Counted from the first letter of the stretch, positions 8,060-17,464 are shown. The stretch: 61,867 nt of DNA from Lachnospiraceae bacterium (GCA_017622845.1 JAGAQJ010000048.1:1-61867), one strand, 5' to 3'. Notes: generated by a model not told the origin, from the sequence alone. A program made the numbers and translations.

Positions 8060-9469
8060 TTAAAAGTTAAAATAAATAAACGGACTGTAAGCGTTGTTGC
8101 TGATAAATGACACGCTGACCACCAGACAGATAACCACGCCTGCCGCATATACAAGCTGCCATACGCCGCTGTTCCTGAGCTTGCTGTCAATCCACGGAAC
8201 AATCGGAGCACACCCTATTATTGCAAATACAAAGTATAACCAATTCTGTGCAATGTATGCCCATACAGCCTTGTCGATAATTCCTTTTGCACCGATGCCA
8301 AACATTGCCTTGATGTACAAAAATGCATTTCCCATGCCGGTGGACCGGAAGATAACCCATCCGATAATGACAAGCACCATTGTATAGATATGTCCCCACC
8401 AATACTCCTTCTTGCTTAGTCCTGTCAGTTTTTCAAACGTAAGGATTACAAAATACATCAGTCCCCATGCGATAAAGGTCCAGTTTGCACCATGCCACAT
8501 TCCGGTCAGCAGCCATACCACAAACAGATTGAAAATCAGCCTTGGCTTGGAAACTCTGCTGCCGCCCAATGGGAAATAAACATAATCCCGAAACCATGTC
8601 TGCATGGAAATGTGCCATCTCCGCCAAAATTCCGATACCGTCTTAGAAATGTACGGATACCGGAAGTTCTCCTCAAAATGAAATCCAAACATCTGTCCCA
8701 AACCAATTGCCATATCCGAATATCCTGAAAAATCAAAGAAAATCTGAAGGGTATATGCGATTGCTCCAAGCCATGCCATACCAACCGACGCCTGAAATTC
8801 ACCATTGATAATCAGTCCAAATGCATTGTCAGCAATCACTGCCATATTGTTGGCAATCAATACCTTTTTACCAAGTCCGATGCAGAATCTTGTCACACCT
8901 GCCGAAAAATCCTTGAAATTCTCAACTCTGTGTTCTATCTGTTCTGCAATCGTCTCATATCGGACAATCGGACCTGCTATCAGCTGAGGAAACAGCGCGA
9001 TGTACAAGCCTACCTGAAGCGGATTCTTCTGCATCTTACCGCGGTTTCTGTACACATCAATCACGTATGACATTGCCTGAAAGGTATAGAATGAGATACC
9101 TATCGGAAGCGCAACAACAGGAACCGGAATATTGGTATGCAGGAAACGGTTAATCTGCAGCACTGTAAATTCACTGTACTTAAACCAGCCCAGTGTTCCG
9201 ATATTTACAACCACCAATAGTACAAACAGTATTCGTACTGCCGCCTTTTTGTCCCTGAGCCTGTCCACTGCGATACCAAAAAGCCAGTTGACAAGAATCG
9301 TTCCAATCATCAAAAATACATAAGTCGGCTCGCCCCACGCATAGAAAAAAAGGCTTACCAGCAATAAAAAAATATTTTTCAAATGCTTTGTTTTTCTCAA
9401 CAAAGCATAGTATATTACCAGCACAAACGGTAAAAACACAAATAAAAACACTTCACTTGGGAAAAGCAT
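8060..9469 (-). CDS. MBOAT family O-acyltransferase, second copy
   Basis: About 469 residues, polytopic. Signatures match the copy at 3353-4795: LPIGISFYTFQAMSYVIDVY, FSGYSDMAIGLGQMFGFHF, SEFWRRWHISMQTWFRDYVY and LTGMWHGANWTFIAWGL with the conserved histidine. An ATG at 9469 is preceded by GAGGAGG nine bases upstream; a TTG six codons earlier overlaps that ribosome binding site and is rejected. Forms a two-gene cassette with the SGNH protein downstream. Two related but diverged cassettes in 7.5 kb suggest two acyl modifications, or two acceptor polymers, rather than simple duplication (inference). Confidence 0.93.
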   Translation of the reverse strand: MLFPSEVFLFVFLPFVLVIYYALLRKTKHLKNIFLLLVSLFFYAWGEPTYVFLMIGTILVNWLFGIAVDRLRDKKAAVRILFVLLVVVNIGTLGWFKYSEFTVLQINRFLHTNIPVPVVALPIGISFYTFQAMSYVIDVYRNRGKMQKNPLQVGLYIALFPQLIAGPIVRYETIAEQIEHRVENFKDFSAGVTRFCIGLGKKVLIANNMAVIADNAFGLIINGEFQASVGMAWLGAIAYTLQIFFDFSGYSDMAIGLGQMFGFHFEENFRYPYISKTVSEFWRRWHISMQTWFRDYVYFPLGGSRVSKPRLIFNLFVVWLLTGMWHGANWTFIAWGLMYFVILTFEKLTGLSKKEYWWGHIYTMVLVIIGWVIFRSTGMGNAFLYIKAMFGIGAKGIIDKAVWAYIAQNWLYFVFAIIGCAPIVPWIDSKLRNSGVWQLVYAAGVVICLVVSVSFISNNAYSPFIYFNF

Positions 9470-9527
9470 CTCACATTTCCTCCTCAATTCATATCACATT
9501 GCAGCGCTAAATGCCTGAAACGGACTG

Positions 9528-10379
9528 TTATATCTCAATCTCACCCTCAAATACCGTCGCCGCCGGACCTGTCATATATACAAGATTCTCTGCTCTGTCC
9601 CACTCACACAAAATCTCTCCGCCTAATACCTTGACATTTACCTTTGTCTCAGTATGCCCATTGAGCACGCATGCTACAGTCGTCGCGCAGCACCCGGTTC
9701 CGCAGGCAAGCGTCTCGCCTGTGCCGCGTTCCCACACGCGCATCTGCACATTATTTTTATCGATAACCCTGACAAATTCCGTGTTTGATCTTTCCGGAAA
9801 ACGCTCATGGTTCTCAAAATACGGTCCGATTTGCGCGATATCAAAATCCTTCAAATCCGGCACATTCTCCACAAATACGACCGCGTGGGGATTTCCCATT
9901 GATACGCAGGTCATCCTGTAGACCTGACCATTTACTGTAATCTCCTCATTGATAACCTGCTCCTTGTCAGAACGCACAGGTATCTCATCTGCCTTTAATA
10001 TCGGAGCGCCCATATTTACTTTAGCCGTTGCCGACTTGCCGTCATCTCCAAGCGTAAGCTCCAGATATTTCACTTTTCCAAAGCTCTCAATCGTGATGCT
10101 TGTCTTATCCGTAAGATGGTTGTCATACACATATTTTGCCACACAGCGTATGCCGTTTCCGCACATCTGCGCACGTGTTCCGTCCGCATTGTACATCTCC
10201 ATCTCAAACTCAGCCGTCTTTCCCGGATTGATGAAAATCACTCCGTCTCCGCCGATGCCAAAATGTCTGTCGCTGAGTCTTCTCACAAGCCCGGGCTTTT
10301 CCTCAGCAGCGATATGCTCCTCAAAACCATTTACATAAATATAGTCGTTTCCACAGCCATGCATTTTTGTAAATTTCAT
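9528..10379 (-). CDS. dapF: Diaminopimelate epimerase
   Basis: About 283 residues. Converts LL- to meso-diaminopimelate for lysine and peptidoglycan synthesis in the cytosol. Both active-site cysteines are visible in their conserved contexts: ADGTRAQMCGNGIRCVAKY (near residue 75) and ETLACGTGCCATT (near 222). The N-terminus KFTKMHGCGNDYIYV is typical. Two ATGs in tandem occur; the second, at 10379, has the better spacing to GGAGG. It stands alone between the MBOAT cassette and the GDP-mannose pyrophosphorylase gene. Confidence 0.96.
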   Translation of the reverse strand: MKFTKMHGCGNDYIYVNGFEEHIAAEEKPGLVRRLSDRHFGIGGDGVIFINPGKTAEFEMEMYNADGTRAQMCGNGIRCVAKYVYDNHLTDKTSITIESFGKVKYLELTLGDDGKSATAKVNMGAPILKADEIPVRSDKEQVINEEITVNGQVYRMTCVSMGNPHAVVFVENVPDLKDFDIAQIGPYFENHERFPERSNTEFVRVIDKNNVQMRVWERGTGETLACGTGCCATTVACVLNGHTETKVNVKVLGGEILCEWDRAENLVYMTGPAATVFEGEIEI

Positions 10380-10458
10380 CATAAACCTCCATTCGCCTCA
10401 TTGCCGTATCATTTTATTTTATCAAATATATTTTATTTGAATGTAAATAAAACAGACC

Positions 10459-11787
10459 TTAATTTGCCCAACTCCAGCTAAGTACCTCTACATCGTCCTC
10501 GGCGACATCTTCGCCAATTTGTACGGATATCAGCTGCAAATCCTGGAATGCCCTGATTCCATGCTTCTGACCTCTCTTAATAGAAATGGTATCGCCGCAG
10601 GAAAGCTTCATCAGGCAGCCGTCTATCACAAGCTCACCGCATCCGTTCACTACTGTGATTACTTCATCTTTATAGCGGTGTACCTGATAATCCTGTGCAC
10701 AGCCTGCATTAATGGTAATGTGTTTGGTGAGGGATTTTGTTCCGTCAGCATACTGACTGTAGTCATATACTTTGTACTCTCCCCATCGTCTTTCCTCGTA
10801 CATCGGACGATTATTGAGATTTTCCACGTATGGCTTAATATAAGAGCTTTTATGCTTGTCTGATACAAGAATGCCGTCCTGACTTGCAGCAATCACAAGG
10901 TTCTGCGTACCAAGCGCGACAACAGGAATGGAAAGCTCGTTGATTACATGCGTGTTGACACATTCCTCTCCCATAATGGTATCTCCGATGCTCTCCTCCT
11001 TCATCTCCTCAGTCAGTGTGTTCCATGTACCAATATCCTTCCATGCGCCGTTATAGGGAACAACGGCAAGTGAATCTGCGTTCTCGACAACCTCATAGTC
11101 AAAGCTGTCTTTTTTTAGCTGTGTATAGTGATTTACAACATAGGAAAAATCCCTGCTGCTTACATATTTGTCAGCAATGCGCATCAAATATTTGAGCTTA
11201 AATGCAAACACACCTGCATTCCAGAGCGCGCCTTGCTCAATTAATCCGGCAGCAGCTTCCTCTGCCGGCTTCTCTTTAAAGCCGGTTACACTGCCTGCCT
11301 CTCCCTGTATAATGTATCCGTATTTTTCGGAAGGATAGGAAGGCTTAATACCCATAAGCACAATATCCGCATCCCCCTGCTGCACACGCTCGTCCATTTT
11401 CTTGAAGGTTTCAAAATACTCCACGTCAACATAAGGGTCGACCGGAAGCACGATTACGGTTTCCTCCGGGTCCATTTTCTTTCTTGATTCCAGATAAGAG
11501 GCGGCAAGTACAATTGCCGGAAATGTATTTCTCCGCTCCGGCTCCACAACGATATCCACATCATTTTGAAGCTGCCCCCGAATCGCTTCTACCTGTGTAG
11601 ACGAGGTCGCCACAACAATATCCGCATCAATGCCTGCCTGCACTATCTGCCGGTACACACGCTGCACCATGGACTCATGATTGCCCTCCCCGTCACATAA
11701 CAGCTTCAAAAACTGCTTTGACCTGACATCATTGGACAAGGGCCACAAACGTTTGCCCGATCCGCCCGATAATAAAACGATATTCAT
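10459..11787 (-). CDS. manC: Mannose-1-phosphate guanylyltransferase / mannose-6-phosphate isomerase type II
   Basis: A 442-residue protein. The N-terminal nucleotidyltransferase domain (residues 1-280) opens with the signature LLSGGSGKRLWPLS and contains GFKEKP and WNAGVFAF. The C-terminal cupin domain (about 330-440) has the pattern RRWGEYKVYDY, ITINAGCAQDYQVHRYKDEVITVVNG typical of bifunctional ManC/CpsB proteins. It makes GDP-mannose for capsule or exopolysaccharide. In this context it may supply the polymer modified by the neighbouring acyltransferases (inference). The canonical HRAEHW motif is changed, so isomerase activity is less certain than the transferase activity. Confidence 0.88.
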   Translation of the reverse strand: MNIVLLSGGSGKRLWPLSNDVRSKQFLKLLCDGEGNHESMVQRVYRQIVQAGIDADIVVATSSTQVEAIRGQLQNDVDIVVEPERRNTFPAIVLAASYLESRKKMDPEETVIVLPVDPYVDVEYFETFKKMDERVQQGDADIVLMGIKPSYPSEKYGYIIQGEAGSVTGFKEKPAEEAAAGLIEQGALWNAGVFAFKLKYLMRIADKYVSSRDFSYVVNHYTQLKKDSFDYEVVENADSLAVVPYNGAWKDIGTWNTLTEEMKEESIGDTIMGEECVNTHVINELSIPVVALGTQNLVIAASQDGILVSDKHKSSYIKPYVENLNNRPMYEERRWGEYKVYDYSQYADGTKSLTKHITINAGCAQDYQVHRYKDEVITVVNGCGELVIDGCLMKLSCGDTISIKRGQKHGIRAFQDLQLISVQIGEDVAEDDVEVLSWSWAN

Positions 11788-11806
11788 CTTCCTTATTCCT
11801 TTCTTA

Positions 11807-12349
11807 TTATTTCATCGCCAGCAGCATTTGTGCTGTCTCTACCATATTGGTACTGTTATCCATGCTGTGCTTCTGGATATAACGGTGAGCCTCCTCCTCT
11901 GTCATGTGATTTCTCTCCATCAGAAGATGTTTTGCACTGTCTATGACTGCAGCCTCCTCCTCATTGCGGACTCTTGGCTTTTCCTTCTGCTTCTTTCTGC
12001 GTCTGATAATTCCCTGAGACATCATGCTGATAGTATTTACCAGCTCATGCACTTTTAAGGGCATGGCAAGCCCCATTATTCCTGTTCCTGACACTTCTGT
12101 CAGAACCCTCTGTGATGCCATCACCACCATCTCAAAACCAACAGGCAGATTATCCTTTAACTCCAAACAGATCATATCCGCAAGCCTGTAGCCTGACAGG
12201 ATAATCCCGTCGTGAAATTCATCAGCACAGCTAAGCGCCTGCGCACCGGAGGTACAGACAGCAGTTACACCGAATCCATTCTTTACCAGTATATTCTTGA
12301 TGCTCTTTGCATCCTCAAGCCTGGCAAAGACCACAATAATATTTGTCAC
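11807..12349 (-). CDS. ANTAR-domain response regulator
   Basis: About 180 residues starting at a GTG that has GGAGG six bases upstream; an ATG nine codons earlier lacks a ribosome binding site. The N-terminal half is receiver-like but lacks an obvious phosphorylation site context. The C-terminal part (about 120-178) is an ANTAR helical RNA-binding domain with the pattern AKHLLMERNHMTEEEAHRYIQKHSMDN. ANTAR proteins act as antiterminators and in Clostridia are often encoded next to glutamine synthetase. The gene lies directly downstream of glnA on the same strand, with a palindromic element between. It may control glnA or other nitrogen genes (inference). Confidence 0.85.
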   Translation of the reverse strand: MTNIIVVFARLEDAKSIKNILVKNGFGVTAVCTSGAQALSCADEFHDGIILSGYRLADMICLELKDNLPVGFEMVVMASQRVLTEVSGTGIMGLAMPLKVHELVNTISMMSQGIIRRRKKQKEKPRVRNEEEAAVIDSAKHLLMERNHMTEEEAHRYIQKHSMDNSTNMVETAQMLLAMK

Positions 12350-12398
12350 TGTACACCTCCAAATCATGCCTTCCATATGATTTTCTAAAAAATATTTC

Positions 12399-12532
12399 GT
12401 AACGATTCAGTACCCTCATAGTTACGAGCATCAAGTCATGCAAAACCACTTCGTGGTGACTTGATGCCTGACGCAATTTACACATTCTCACGCACTCCGA
12501 AGCAAGTGCGCAGTGCCGTACTGAACCTTTAC
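12399..12532. repeat. Dispersed palindromic element, copy 2 (reverse orientation)
   Basis: Bounded by GTAACGATTCAGTAC (12399-12413) and an imperfect complement (12518-12532, 13 of 15). Inside are the hairpin arms GCATCAAGTC/GACTTGATGC (12428-12467) around CCACTTCGTGG, and a second hairpin CGCACT/AGTGCG near 12500. It has the same parts as the element at 207-342 in the reverse order. It fills most of the gap between glnA and the ANTAR gene. Confidence 0.7.
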
Positions 12533-12566
12533 AATATTTCCATGTTTTTTCTATTTAGAAATGTAC

Positions 12567-13898
12567 TTAAATCTTATATAAATATGACTCAATTTCCCAA
12601 TTTGTAACCTGAGAATCGTATTCCTTCCACGCTGCAATCTTGGAATCATAGTACTGCTCAAATACACGGTCTCCCAATAAGTCTCTCAGAAGCGGGTCCT
12701 TTTTCATCTCTCTGCATGCTTCGAGAAGGTCTGTCGGAAGCTTTTCGATCCCGTTCTTTGCAGCATCCTCTTCCGATAATGCATTGATATTATACCGCAC
12801 TTCAGTTTCCGGCTCTATTTGATTCCTGATACCGTCCAGACCTGCCATCAGGCAGGCTGCTATCGCAAGATACGGATTGGCTGACGGGTCAGGACTTCTA
12901 AGCTCAATCCTTGTGTGCTCTCCGCGCATATTGGGCACCCGAATCAGCGTATTTGCTCCAAGCGTACTCCATGCAATATATACAGGCGCTTCAAATCCGG
13001 GCTTCAATCTCTTGTAGGAATTGACAAGCGGATTTGTAACGGCGCAGATTCCCTTCACATGCTTCATGAGTCCCCCCATGAAATAATAGGCTTCCTTACT
13101 CAGTCCGTTTTCATCAGACGGGTCATCAAAAATATTTTTGCCGTCCTTGCTCATTGACATATTAATATGCATACCGGAACCGCTGAATTCCATTCTCGGC
13201 TTCGGCATAAAGGTTCCATGCAGACCGTGATGCTTTGCAATCGTCTTGACTGCAAGCTTAAAGGTCATGATATTATCGGCTGTTCTAAGCGCCTCATCAT
13301 ACCGGAAATCCACCTCATGCTGTGAGGGTGCCTTCTCATGATGAGAGGCTTCCACCTCAAATCCCATATCTTCAAGCGTCAGGACAATGTCACGCCTTGC
13401 ATTCTCTCCATTGTCCAAGGGCCCCATGTCAAAAAAGCCTGCCTGCTCATTGGTATTGGTAGTCGGTCTTCCGTTTTCATCTGCATTAAACAGGAAAAAT
13501 TCACACTCCGGTCCTACCTCGAAGGTATAGCCCATTTCAGCCGCCTCACGCAGCGCTTTCTTGAGAATATAGCGGCAGTCGCTTTCAAACGGAGTGCGGT
13601 CCGCACGGTATACATCACAGATAAAGCGCGCAACCTTTCCCTGCTGCGGTCTCCACGGAAAAATAGTAAAGGTATCGATGTCAGGATACAAAAACATATC
13701 TGCGTTGTCAGTCGGAAGCATCCCCTCCACAAGAGAACAGTCAAACATGCAGTCATTATTCAGCGCCTTTTCAAGCTGGCTTGAGGTAATCGCTACATTT
13801 TTGAAATTTCCCTCGATATCCGTAAACTGCATACGGATAAATTCTACGTCTTCCTCCTCTATCATATCGATGATATCCTGCTTTGTGTACTTTGCCAT
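12567..13898 (-). CDS. glnA: Glutamine synthetase, type I
   Basis: About 443 residues. ATP-dependent synthesis of glutamine from glutamate and ammonia. Conserved blocks: VGPECEFFLF, SHHEKAPSQHEVDFR, MPKPRMEFSGSGMHINMS, NSYKRLKPGFEAPVYIAWS and RIELRSPDPSANPYLA. The shorter GS-I-alpha type seems likely; no adenylylation-site pattern typical of GS-I-beta was noted. The ATG at 13898 gives the normal N-terminus (MAKYTKQDI), although AAGGA is 12 bases away; upstream in-frame ATG/GTG codons at 13907-13919 are alternatives. An ANTAR regulator is encoded downstream. Confidence 0.95.
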   Translation of the reverse strand: MAKYTKQDIIDMIEEEDVEFIRMQFTDIEGNFKNVAITSSQLEKALNNDCMFDCSLVEGMLPTDNADMFLYPDIDTFTIFPWRPQQGKVARFICDVYRADRTPFESDCRYILKKALREAAEMGYTFEVGPECEFFLFNADENGRPTTNTNEQAGFFDMGPLDNGENARRDIVLTLEDMGFEVEASHHEKAPSQHEVDFRYDEALRTADNIMTFKLAVKTIAKHHGLHGTFMPKPRMEFSGSGMHINMSMSKDGKNIFDDPSDENGLSKEAYYFMGGLMKHVKGICAVTNPLVNSYKRLKPGFEAPVYIAWSTLGANTLIRVPNMRGEHTRIELRSPDPSANPYLAIAACLMAGLDGIRNQIEPETEVRYNINALSEEDAAKNGIEKLPTDLLEACREMKKDPLLRDLLGDRVFEQYYDSKIAAWKEYDSQVTNWEIESYLYKI

Positions 13899-14056
13899 AT
13901 CCTGCACCATTCCTTTCACTTATTATCGAACAATATACCAAAAAACCAATTGATTCTAAGCTTTCCTTTCGCGCCTCTTTCTGCGAAACGCGGAATCCTT
14001 CCAATCTTTTTACAGTCAGCGCAGTAAATGCGCAGACCTGACGGACAATTACCTTC

Positions 14057-14085
14057 ACACTACTATTTATCAGACTTTTTGTCAA
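14057..14085 (-). promoter_or_regulatory. glnA promoter
   Basis: On the minus strand TTGACA (14080-14085) and TAGTGT (14057-14062) are 17 bases apart. It leaves an untranslated leader of about 150 bases (13899-14050) that contains inverted repeats such as GCGCA/TGCGC. A leader of this length could hold an ANTAR target, but I could not see the required pair of hexaloop hairpins. Confidence 0.6.
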
Positions 14086-14151
14086 CCCAAAAGCATATTC
14101 CCGGGCAGCCTCTCATACCTTTATAAAAAGAACAAAAACGGAGTCAGTCAC

Positions 14152-14700
14152 ATGAGTTCTAACACGAAAATCGTTGTACTTCGCTCTAAGGAATTAGTCT
14201 ATGCACTTGTGCTTTTGGTTGTGAGTGTACTTATCATAATGGTAGCCGTATCACTTTTCATGCCCTCGGGCATGTCTTCGGGAGACGATACCGCTACTCC
14301 GCCCGCTCAGACGACGGAAGAGCCTTCCTTAGAGGAGTCATCCGAAGCTGACACAGATACCAGCTCCCTGCCTGACACCTATGTGCCCGGTATCTACACA
14401 AGTACCTTACAGCTTGGAAACGCCAACGTTGAGCTGCAGATTACAGTGGATAAAAATCACATCAACTCTATCACGATGACAAACATCGATGAGTCCGTAG
14501 CCACGCTCTATCCCTTAATGAGTCCGACGCTTTCCGAGCTTTCTGCTGCCATCTTAGCACAGCAAAGTGTAGAGAATATCAGCTGCACAGACGAGAACCG
14601 GTACACCTCCATGCTCCTGATGCAGGTCATCACCACAACCTTAGACAAGGCGCGTGTATCAGAAAATGCCGACTCACCCGACACGGGGGTCATCTATTAA
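14152..14700 (+). CDS. Exported protein with FMN-binding-like domain, function unknown
   Basis: A 182-residue protein with a membrane anchor (about residues 15-38), a Ser/Thr/Glu-rich linker (about 45-72) and a C-terminal domain starting YVPGIYTSTLQLGNANVELQ. That opening resembles the FMN-binding fold of RnfG/NqrC-like proteins (YxPGTYT...), but the flavin-attachment Thr motif is not evident. GGAG precedes the ATG. The gene is divergent from glnA and convergent with hslO. The role is not known. Confidence 0.6.
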   Translation: MSSNTKIVVLRSKELVYALVLLVVSVLIIMVAVSLFMPSGMSSGDDTATPPAQTTEEPSLEESSEADTDTSSLPDTYVPGIYTSTLQLGNANVELQITVDKNHINSITMTNIDESVATLYPLMSPTLSELSAAILAQQSVENISCTDENRYTSMLLMQVITTTLDKARVSENADSPDTGVIY

Positions 14701-14708
14701 AAGCTTAT

Positions 14709-15590
14709 TTACTGTGTGCTTTGTGTCAGCATCTTTTTCAGGTCATCTATCTCGAAATGATAGACTTTGTCGCAAAACTGGCATCTCACTTCCACCTGCT
14801 TGCCATCGTCTATCATTTCCTGTATATCCTTTTTGCCGATGCTGATTATCGCACGTTCCACACGCTCATGGCTGCAGTCACAATGATACTTTGCCGGAAT
14901 CCTGTCATTGATCTCAAGTCCTAAGTCTCCGAGCAGCAGTTCCAAAAGCTGCTCGGGCGTATTTCCGTCATCAAGTATCTTCGTGACACTGTCCATTGTC
15001 TTTAGCTTTTCTTCCAAAGCGTTAATCGTCTCGTCCTCTGCAAACGGCATAAGCTGAAGGATGAAGCCGCCTGCCTGCTTCACTGTATTATCCTTTTCCA
15101 TCAGCACGCCAAGACCTACGGCTGACGGCACCTGCTCGGAGGTTGCAAAATAATAGGTCAAATCCTCTGCAATCTCACCGGTTTGAAGCTGCGTCTGCCC
15201 TACATATGGCTCTTTTAACCCCATATCCTTGATAACGCTTAAAATTCCGTTTCCTACCGCTCCGCCTACATCAAGCTTTCCAATGGAATTGGGCGGAAGC
15301 ATCACCTGCGGCTCAAGCGCTGCGCCTTTTACATTTGCCTTGGAATCCGCAGTGACCGTCAGTCCGCGCACTGGTCCGTCGCAGCGAATCTGCAATGTCA
15401 TCACATCGCTTTCTCCCTTTAACATGCTTCCCATCATCGCGCCTGCCGTCAGCAGTCTTCCAAGGCCTGCGGTAATAACCGGACTTAGGTTGTGGATACT
15501 CCTTGCCTGCTCGACAAGCTCTCTCGAAGTAATGGCAAAGGCACGAATCTGTGCATTTGCCGCGGTTGCCCTTACAATATAATCGCTCAT
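14709..15590 (-). CDS. hslO: Hsp33, redox-regulated chaperone
   Basis: A 293-residue protein of normal length for the family. Opening SDYIVRATAANAQIRAFAITSRELVE is typical. The C-terminal zinc module is complete: CDC near residue 237 and CQFC near residue 270. Oxidation of these cysteines releases zinc and activates the holdase in the cytosol. It forms a close pair with the methyltransferase gene upstream (35 bases). Confidence 0.95.
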   Translation of the reverse strand: MSDYIVRATAANAQIRAFAITSRELVEQARSIHNLSPVITAGLGRLLTAGAMMGSMLKGESDVMTLQIRCDGPVRGLTVTADSKANVKGAALEPQVMLPPNSIGKLDVGGAVGNGILSVIKDMGLKEPYVGQTQLQTGEIAEDLTYYFATSEQVPSAVGLGVLMEKDNTVKQAGGFILQLMPFAEDETINALEEKLKTMDSVTKILDDGNTPEQLLELLLGDLGLEINDRIPAKYHCDCSHERVERAIISIGKKDIQEMIDDGKQVEVRCQFCDKVYHFEIDDLKKMLTQSTQ

Positions 15591-15625
15591 TATGATTTTG
15601 TCCTTTCTCTATAGCCGCTTGATAT

Positions 15626-16396
15626 TTATTTTCCCTGCTCCTGCGCCACACAATAAATCCGCTCGCTCTGCGGCGTCACTTCCCCTAATGTATCTGCATC
15701 ATACGCCTTTAAAAATGTCATGCCTGACAGTCTGATAAATTGCTTCATCTCCTCAAGCGTATATCCCCGCTGCAGGTGAATCTCCTGAAAACGGGAAAAA
15801 AGCTCCTGCCCGTTTGCAGACGCTTCGTCATTTTTTACAAATACCGTCAGGTCATACTCATTGATGCCGCTCCCACTGTCGAAATCATTTTCCCAGATAA
15901 AGCTGCATTCCTCTCTGTTCTCAGCGATAACGCTGTCCCCGATAACCGTCTCATATTTGTATCTTGTATTAAAATCAAAGAAAAAAATCCCCTTGGGGTC
16001 AAGATAATTGTTTACCAGCTTAAAGCACGCAATTAAGTCCTCATCCTCAAGCAGATAGTTGAGACTGTCGCAGACACTTACAACAGCCCTCACTGTACCA
16101 TAAAGCTCAAACGCACGCATATCCTGATTGAGATAGAGAATCTCATGACCCGAACGTTCCCTTTTCTCACAGGCAATGTTGAGCATCTCATCTGCACTGT
16201 CCACGCCAATCATATCATAGCCCCTCGCGGCGAGAAGCTCTGTCATGCTTCCCGTACCGCAGCCAAGCTCCAGCAAAAGCCCATCCTCAATATGATGTGC
16301 CGTAAGCTCGCGCACAATATTTTCACACCACTGCTCATACGGCGTTTCGTCCATCAGTTGATCATACACATATGCAAAATCGGTATACGCTTCCAT
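15626..16396 (-). CDS. Class I SAM-dependent methyltransferase
   Basis: A 256-residue protein. The SAM-binding motif LLELGCGTGSMTELLAARGY lies near residues 40-60, followed by the acidic residue of motif II (GVDSADEML). Family of small cytosolic methyltransferases often annotated as YqeM-like in Firmicutes; the substrate cannot be told from the sequence. Located directly upstream of hslO. Confidence 0.88.
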   Translation of the reverse strand: MEAYTDFAYVYDQLMDETPYEQWCENIVRELTAHHIEDGLLLELGCGTGSMTELLAARGYDMIGVDSADEMLNIACEKRERSGHEILYLNQDMRAFELYGTVRAVVSVCDSLNYLLEDEDLIACFKLVNNYLDPKGIFFFDFNTRYKYETVIGDSVIAENREECSFIWENDFDSGSGINEYDLTVFVKNDEASANGQELFSRFQEIHLQRGYTLEEMKQFIRLSGMTFLKAYDADTLGEVTPQSERIYCVAQEQGK

Positions 16397-16521
16397 ATCT
16401 TTCTTCTGCTCCTAACCCTTCATAACAGCTCAGTGATATCCATTTATTCAGTGCCGGATTTTGAAGCCGTTATCATTTCTTAAAAACAGTCTGCTTCTGC
16501 ATTTCTATCTTATGTCCTGTT

Positions 16522-17382
16522 TTATGCGCCAAGCTTCAGGGAAATAAAGAAGCCTGCCACAAGCAGAATAACACCTGTTATAATCTCCGCCAAGCCTACT
16601 GTTCCGACCTCCATCATAATCAGAATCGCAAACGGCGACGCCACGATAAGTCCGATAATCGCCCAGTATGTCACCAGAGGGAACTTTTTTAACATAAACT
16701 CAATAAACTTTGCTACAGCCACAATCCCGATAACCACGCCGATTCCAAATGGTACCAGAATCACAAACGTGTCAAGCATTGCCGGAATATCAAATCCCTT
16801 CAAGGCATTGAGAAAGGCATTAATCGTATCAATAATCGTATTGTAATAGCCGAGAATCATCATAATCATGGAACCGCTGACTCCCGGAATCACCATTGTA
16901 GCCGCCGCAATAATGCCGACGCCGAAAAGCTTTAAGACATTCCCCACACTAAATGTAATATCGGCACTGGATTCTCCGCCCTCGCCAATGAGTGCAAAGC
17001 CTACTACCACCACAAAAAACAGCACAAATGCAATAATCTGCGGAAGACGGATGCTGTTTCCCTTTACCTTTCCATAGATAACAGGAAGGCCGCCAAGAAT
17101 CAATCCGATAAAAAACAAATTCGTCTGCAAGGGAAATTTCGGAAATAAAACCTCCGAAAACAGCTTCGCAAAGACTCCTATCGCAAGAAGCATGCCGACT
17201 GCTATCGGAACCAGAAGGGCAATTGCCTCTTTGATGCGCTTGATAAAGTGCGTCAGCACAAGAATCAGCTTATCGTAGATACCCATGGAAACCATCATGG
17301 TGCCTCCGCTGACTCCCGGAATTACATTTGCAATTCCGATTACCATACCTCTCAAAATGTTTATCACAAATTCTTTCATCAT
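16522..17382 (-). CDS. DUF368 family membrane protein, likely undecaprenyl-phosphate translocase (PopT type)
   Basis: A 286-residue protein with eight or more predicted membrane segments. It has the two diagnostic repeats NVIPGVSGGTMMV (near residue 20) and MVIPGVSGSMIMM (near 163). DUF368 proteins have been shown to recycle the C55 lipid carrier across the cytoplasmic membrane in other bacteria. Start: tandem ATG codons with AAGGA just before. It precedes nothing else in an operon; hisC is upstream on the same strand, separated by a short palindromic repeat. Confidence 0.9.
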   Translation of the reverse strand: MMKEFVINILRGMVIGIANVIPGVSGGTMMVSMGIYDKLILVLTHFIKRIKEAIALLVPIAVGMLLAIGVFAKLFSEVLFPKFPLQTNLFFIGLILGGLPVIYGKVKGNSIRLPQIIAFVLFFVVVVGFALIGEGGESSADITFSVGNVLKLFGVGIIAAATMVIPGVSGSMIMMILGYYNTIIDTINAFLNALKGFDIPAMLDTFVILVPFGIGVVIGIVAVAKFIEFMLKKFPLVTYWAIIGLIVASPFAILIMMEVGTVGLAEIITGVILLVAGFFISLKLGA

Positions 17383-17413
17383 TTCCTTGTCAAACCTTTC
17401 TGTTCAAATATTT

Positions 17414-17446
17414 TGTAACAGCTCTGCCTTACAGCTTCCTGTTACA
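17414..17446. repeat. Short palindromic element, end piece of the dispersed family
   Basis: TGTAACAG (17414-17421) and CTGTTACA (17439-17446) form a hairpin. On the minus strand, GTAACAGGAAGC followed by AAGGC and CTGTTAC closely match the right end of the element at 207-342. Here it may also serve as a terminator after hisC, because the minus strand continues with AATATTT. Confidence 0.5.
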
Positions 17447-17464
17447 AGACCCGATCATGCACCG

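Noticed and set aside
12399-12532. Terminator of glnA
   Set aside because: The hairpins lack a T-run and match the dispersed element at 207-342, so they are better read as a repeat.
13899-14056. ANTAR target motif in the glnA leader
   Set aside because: I could not find two tandem hairpins with hexaloops having A at position 1 and G at position 4.
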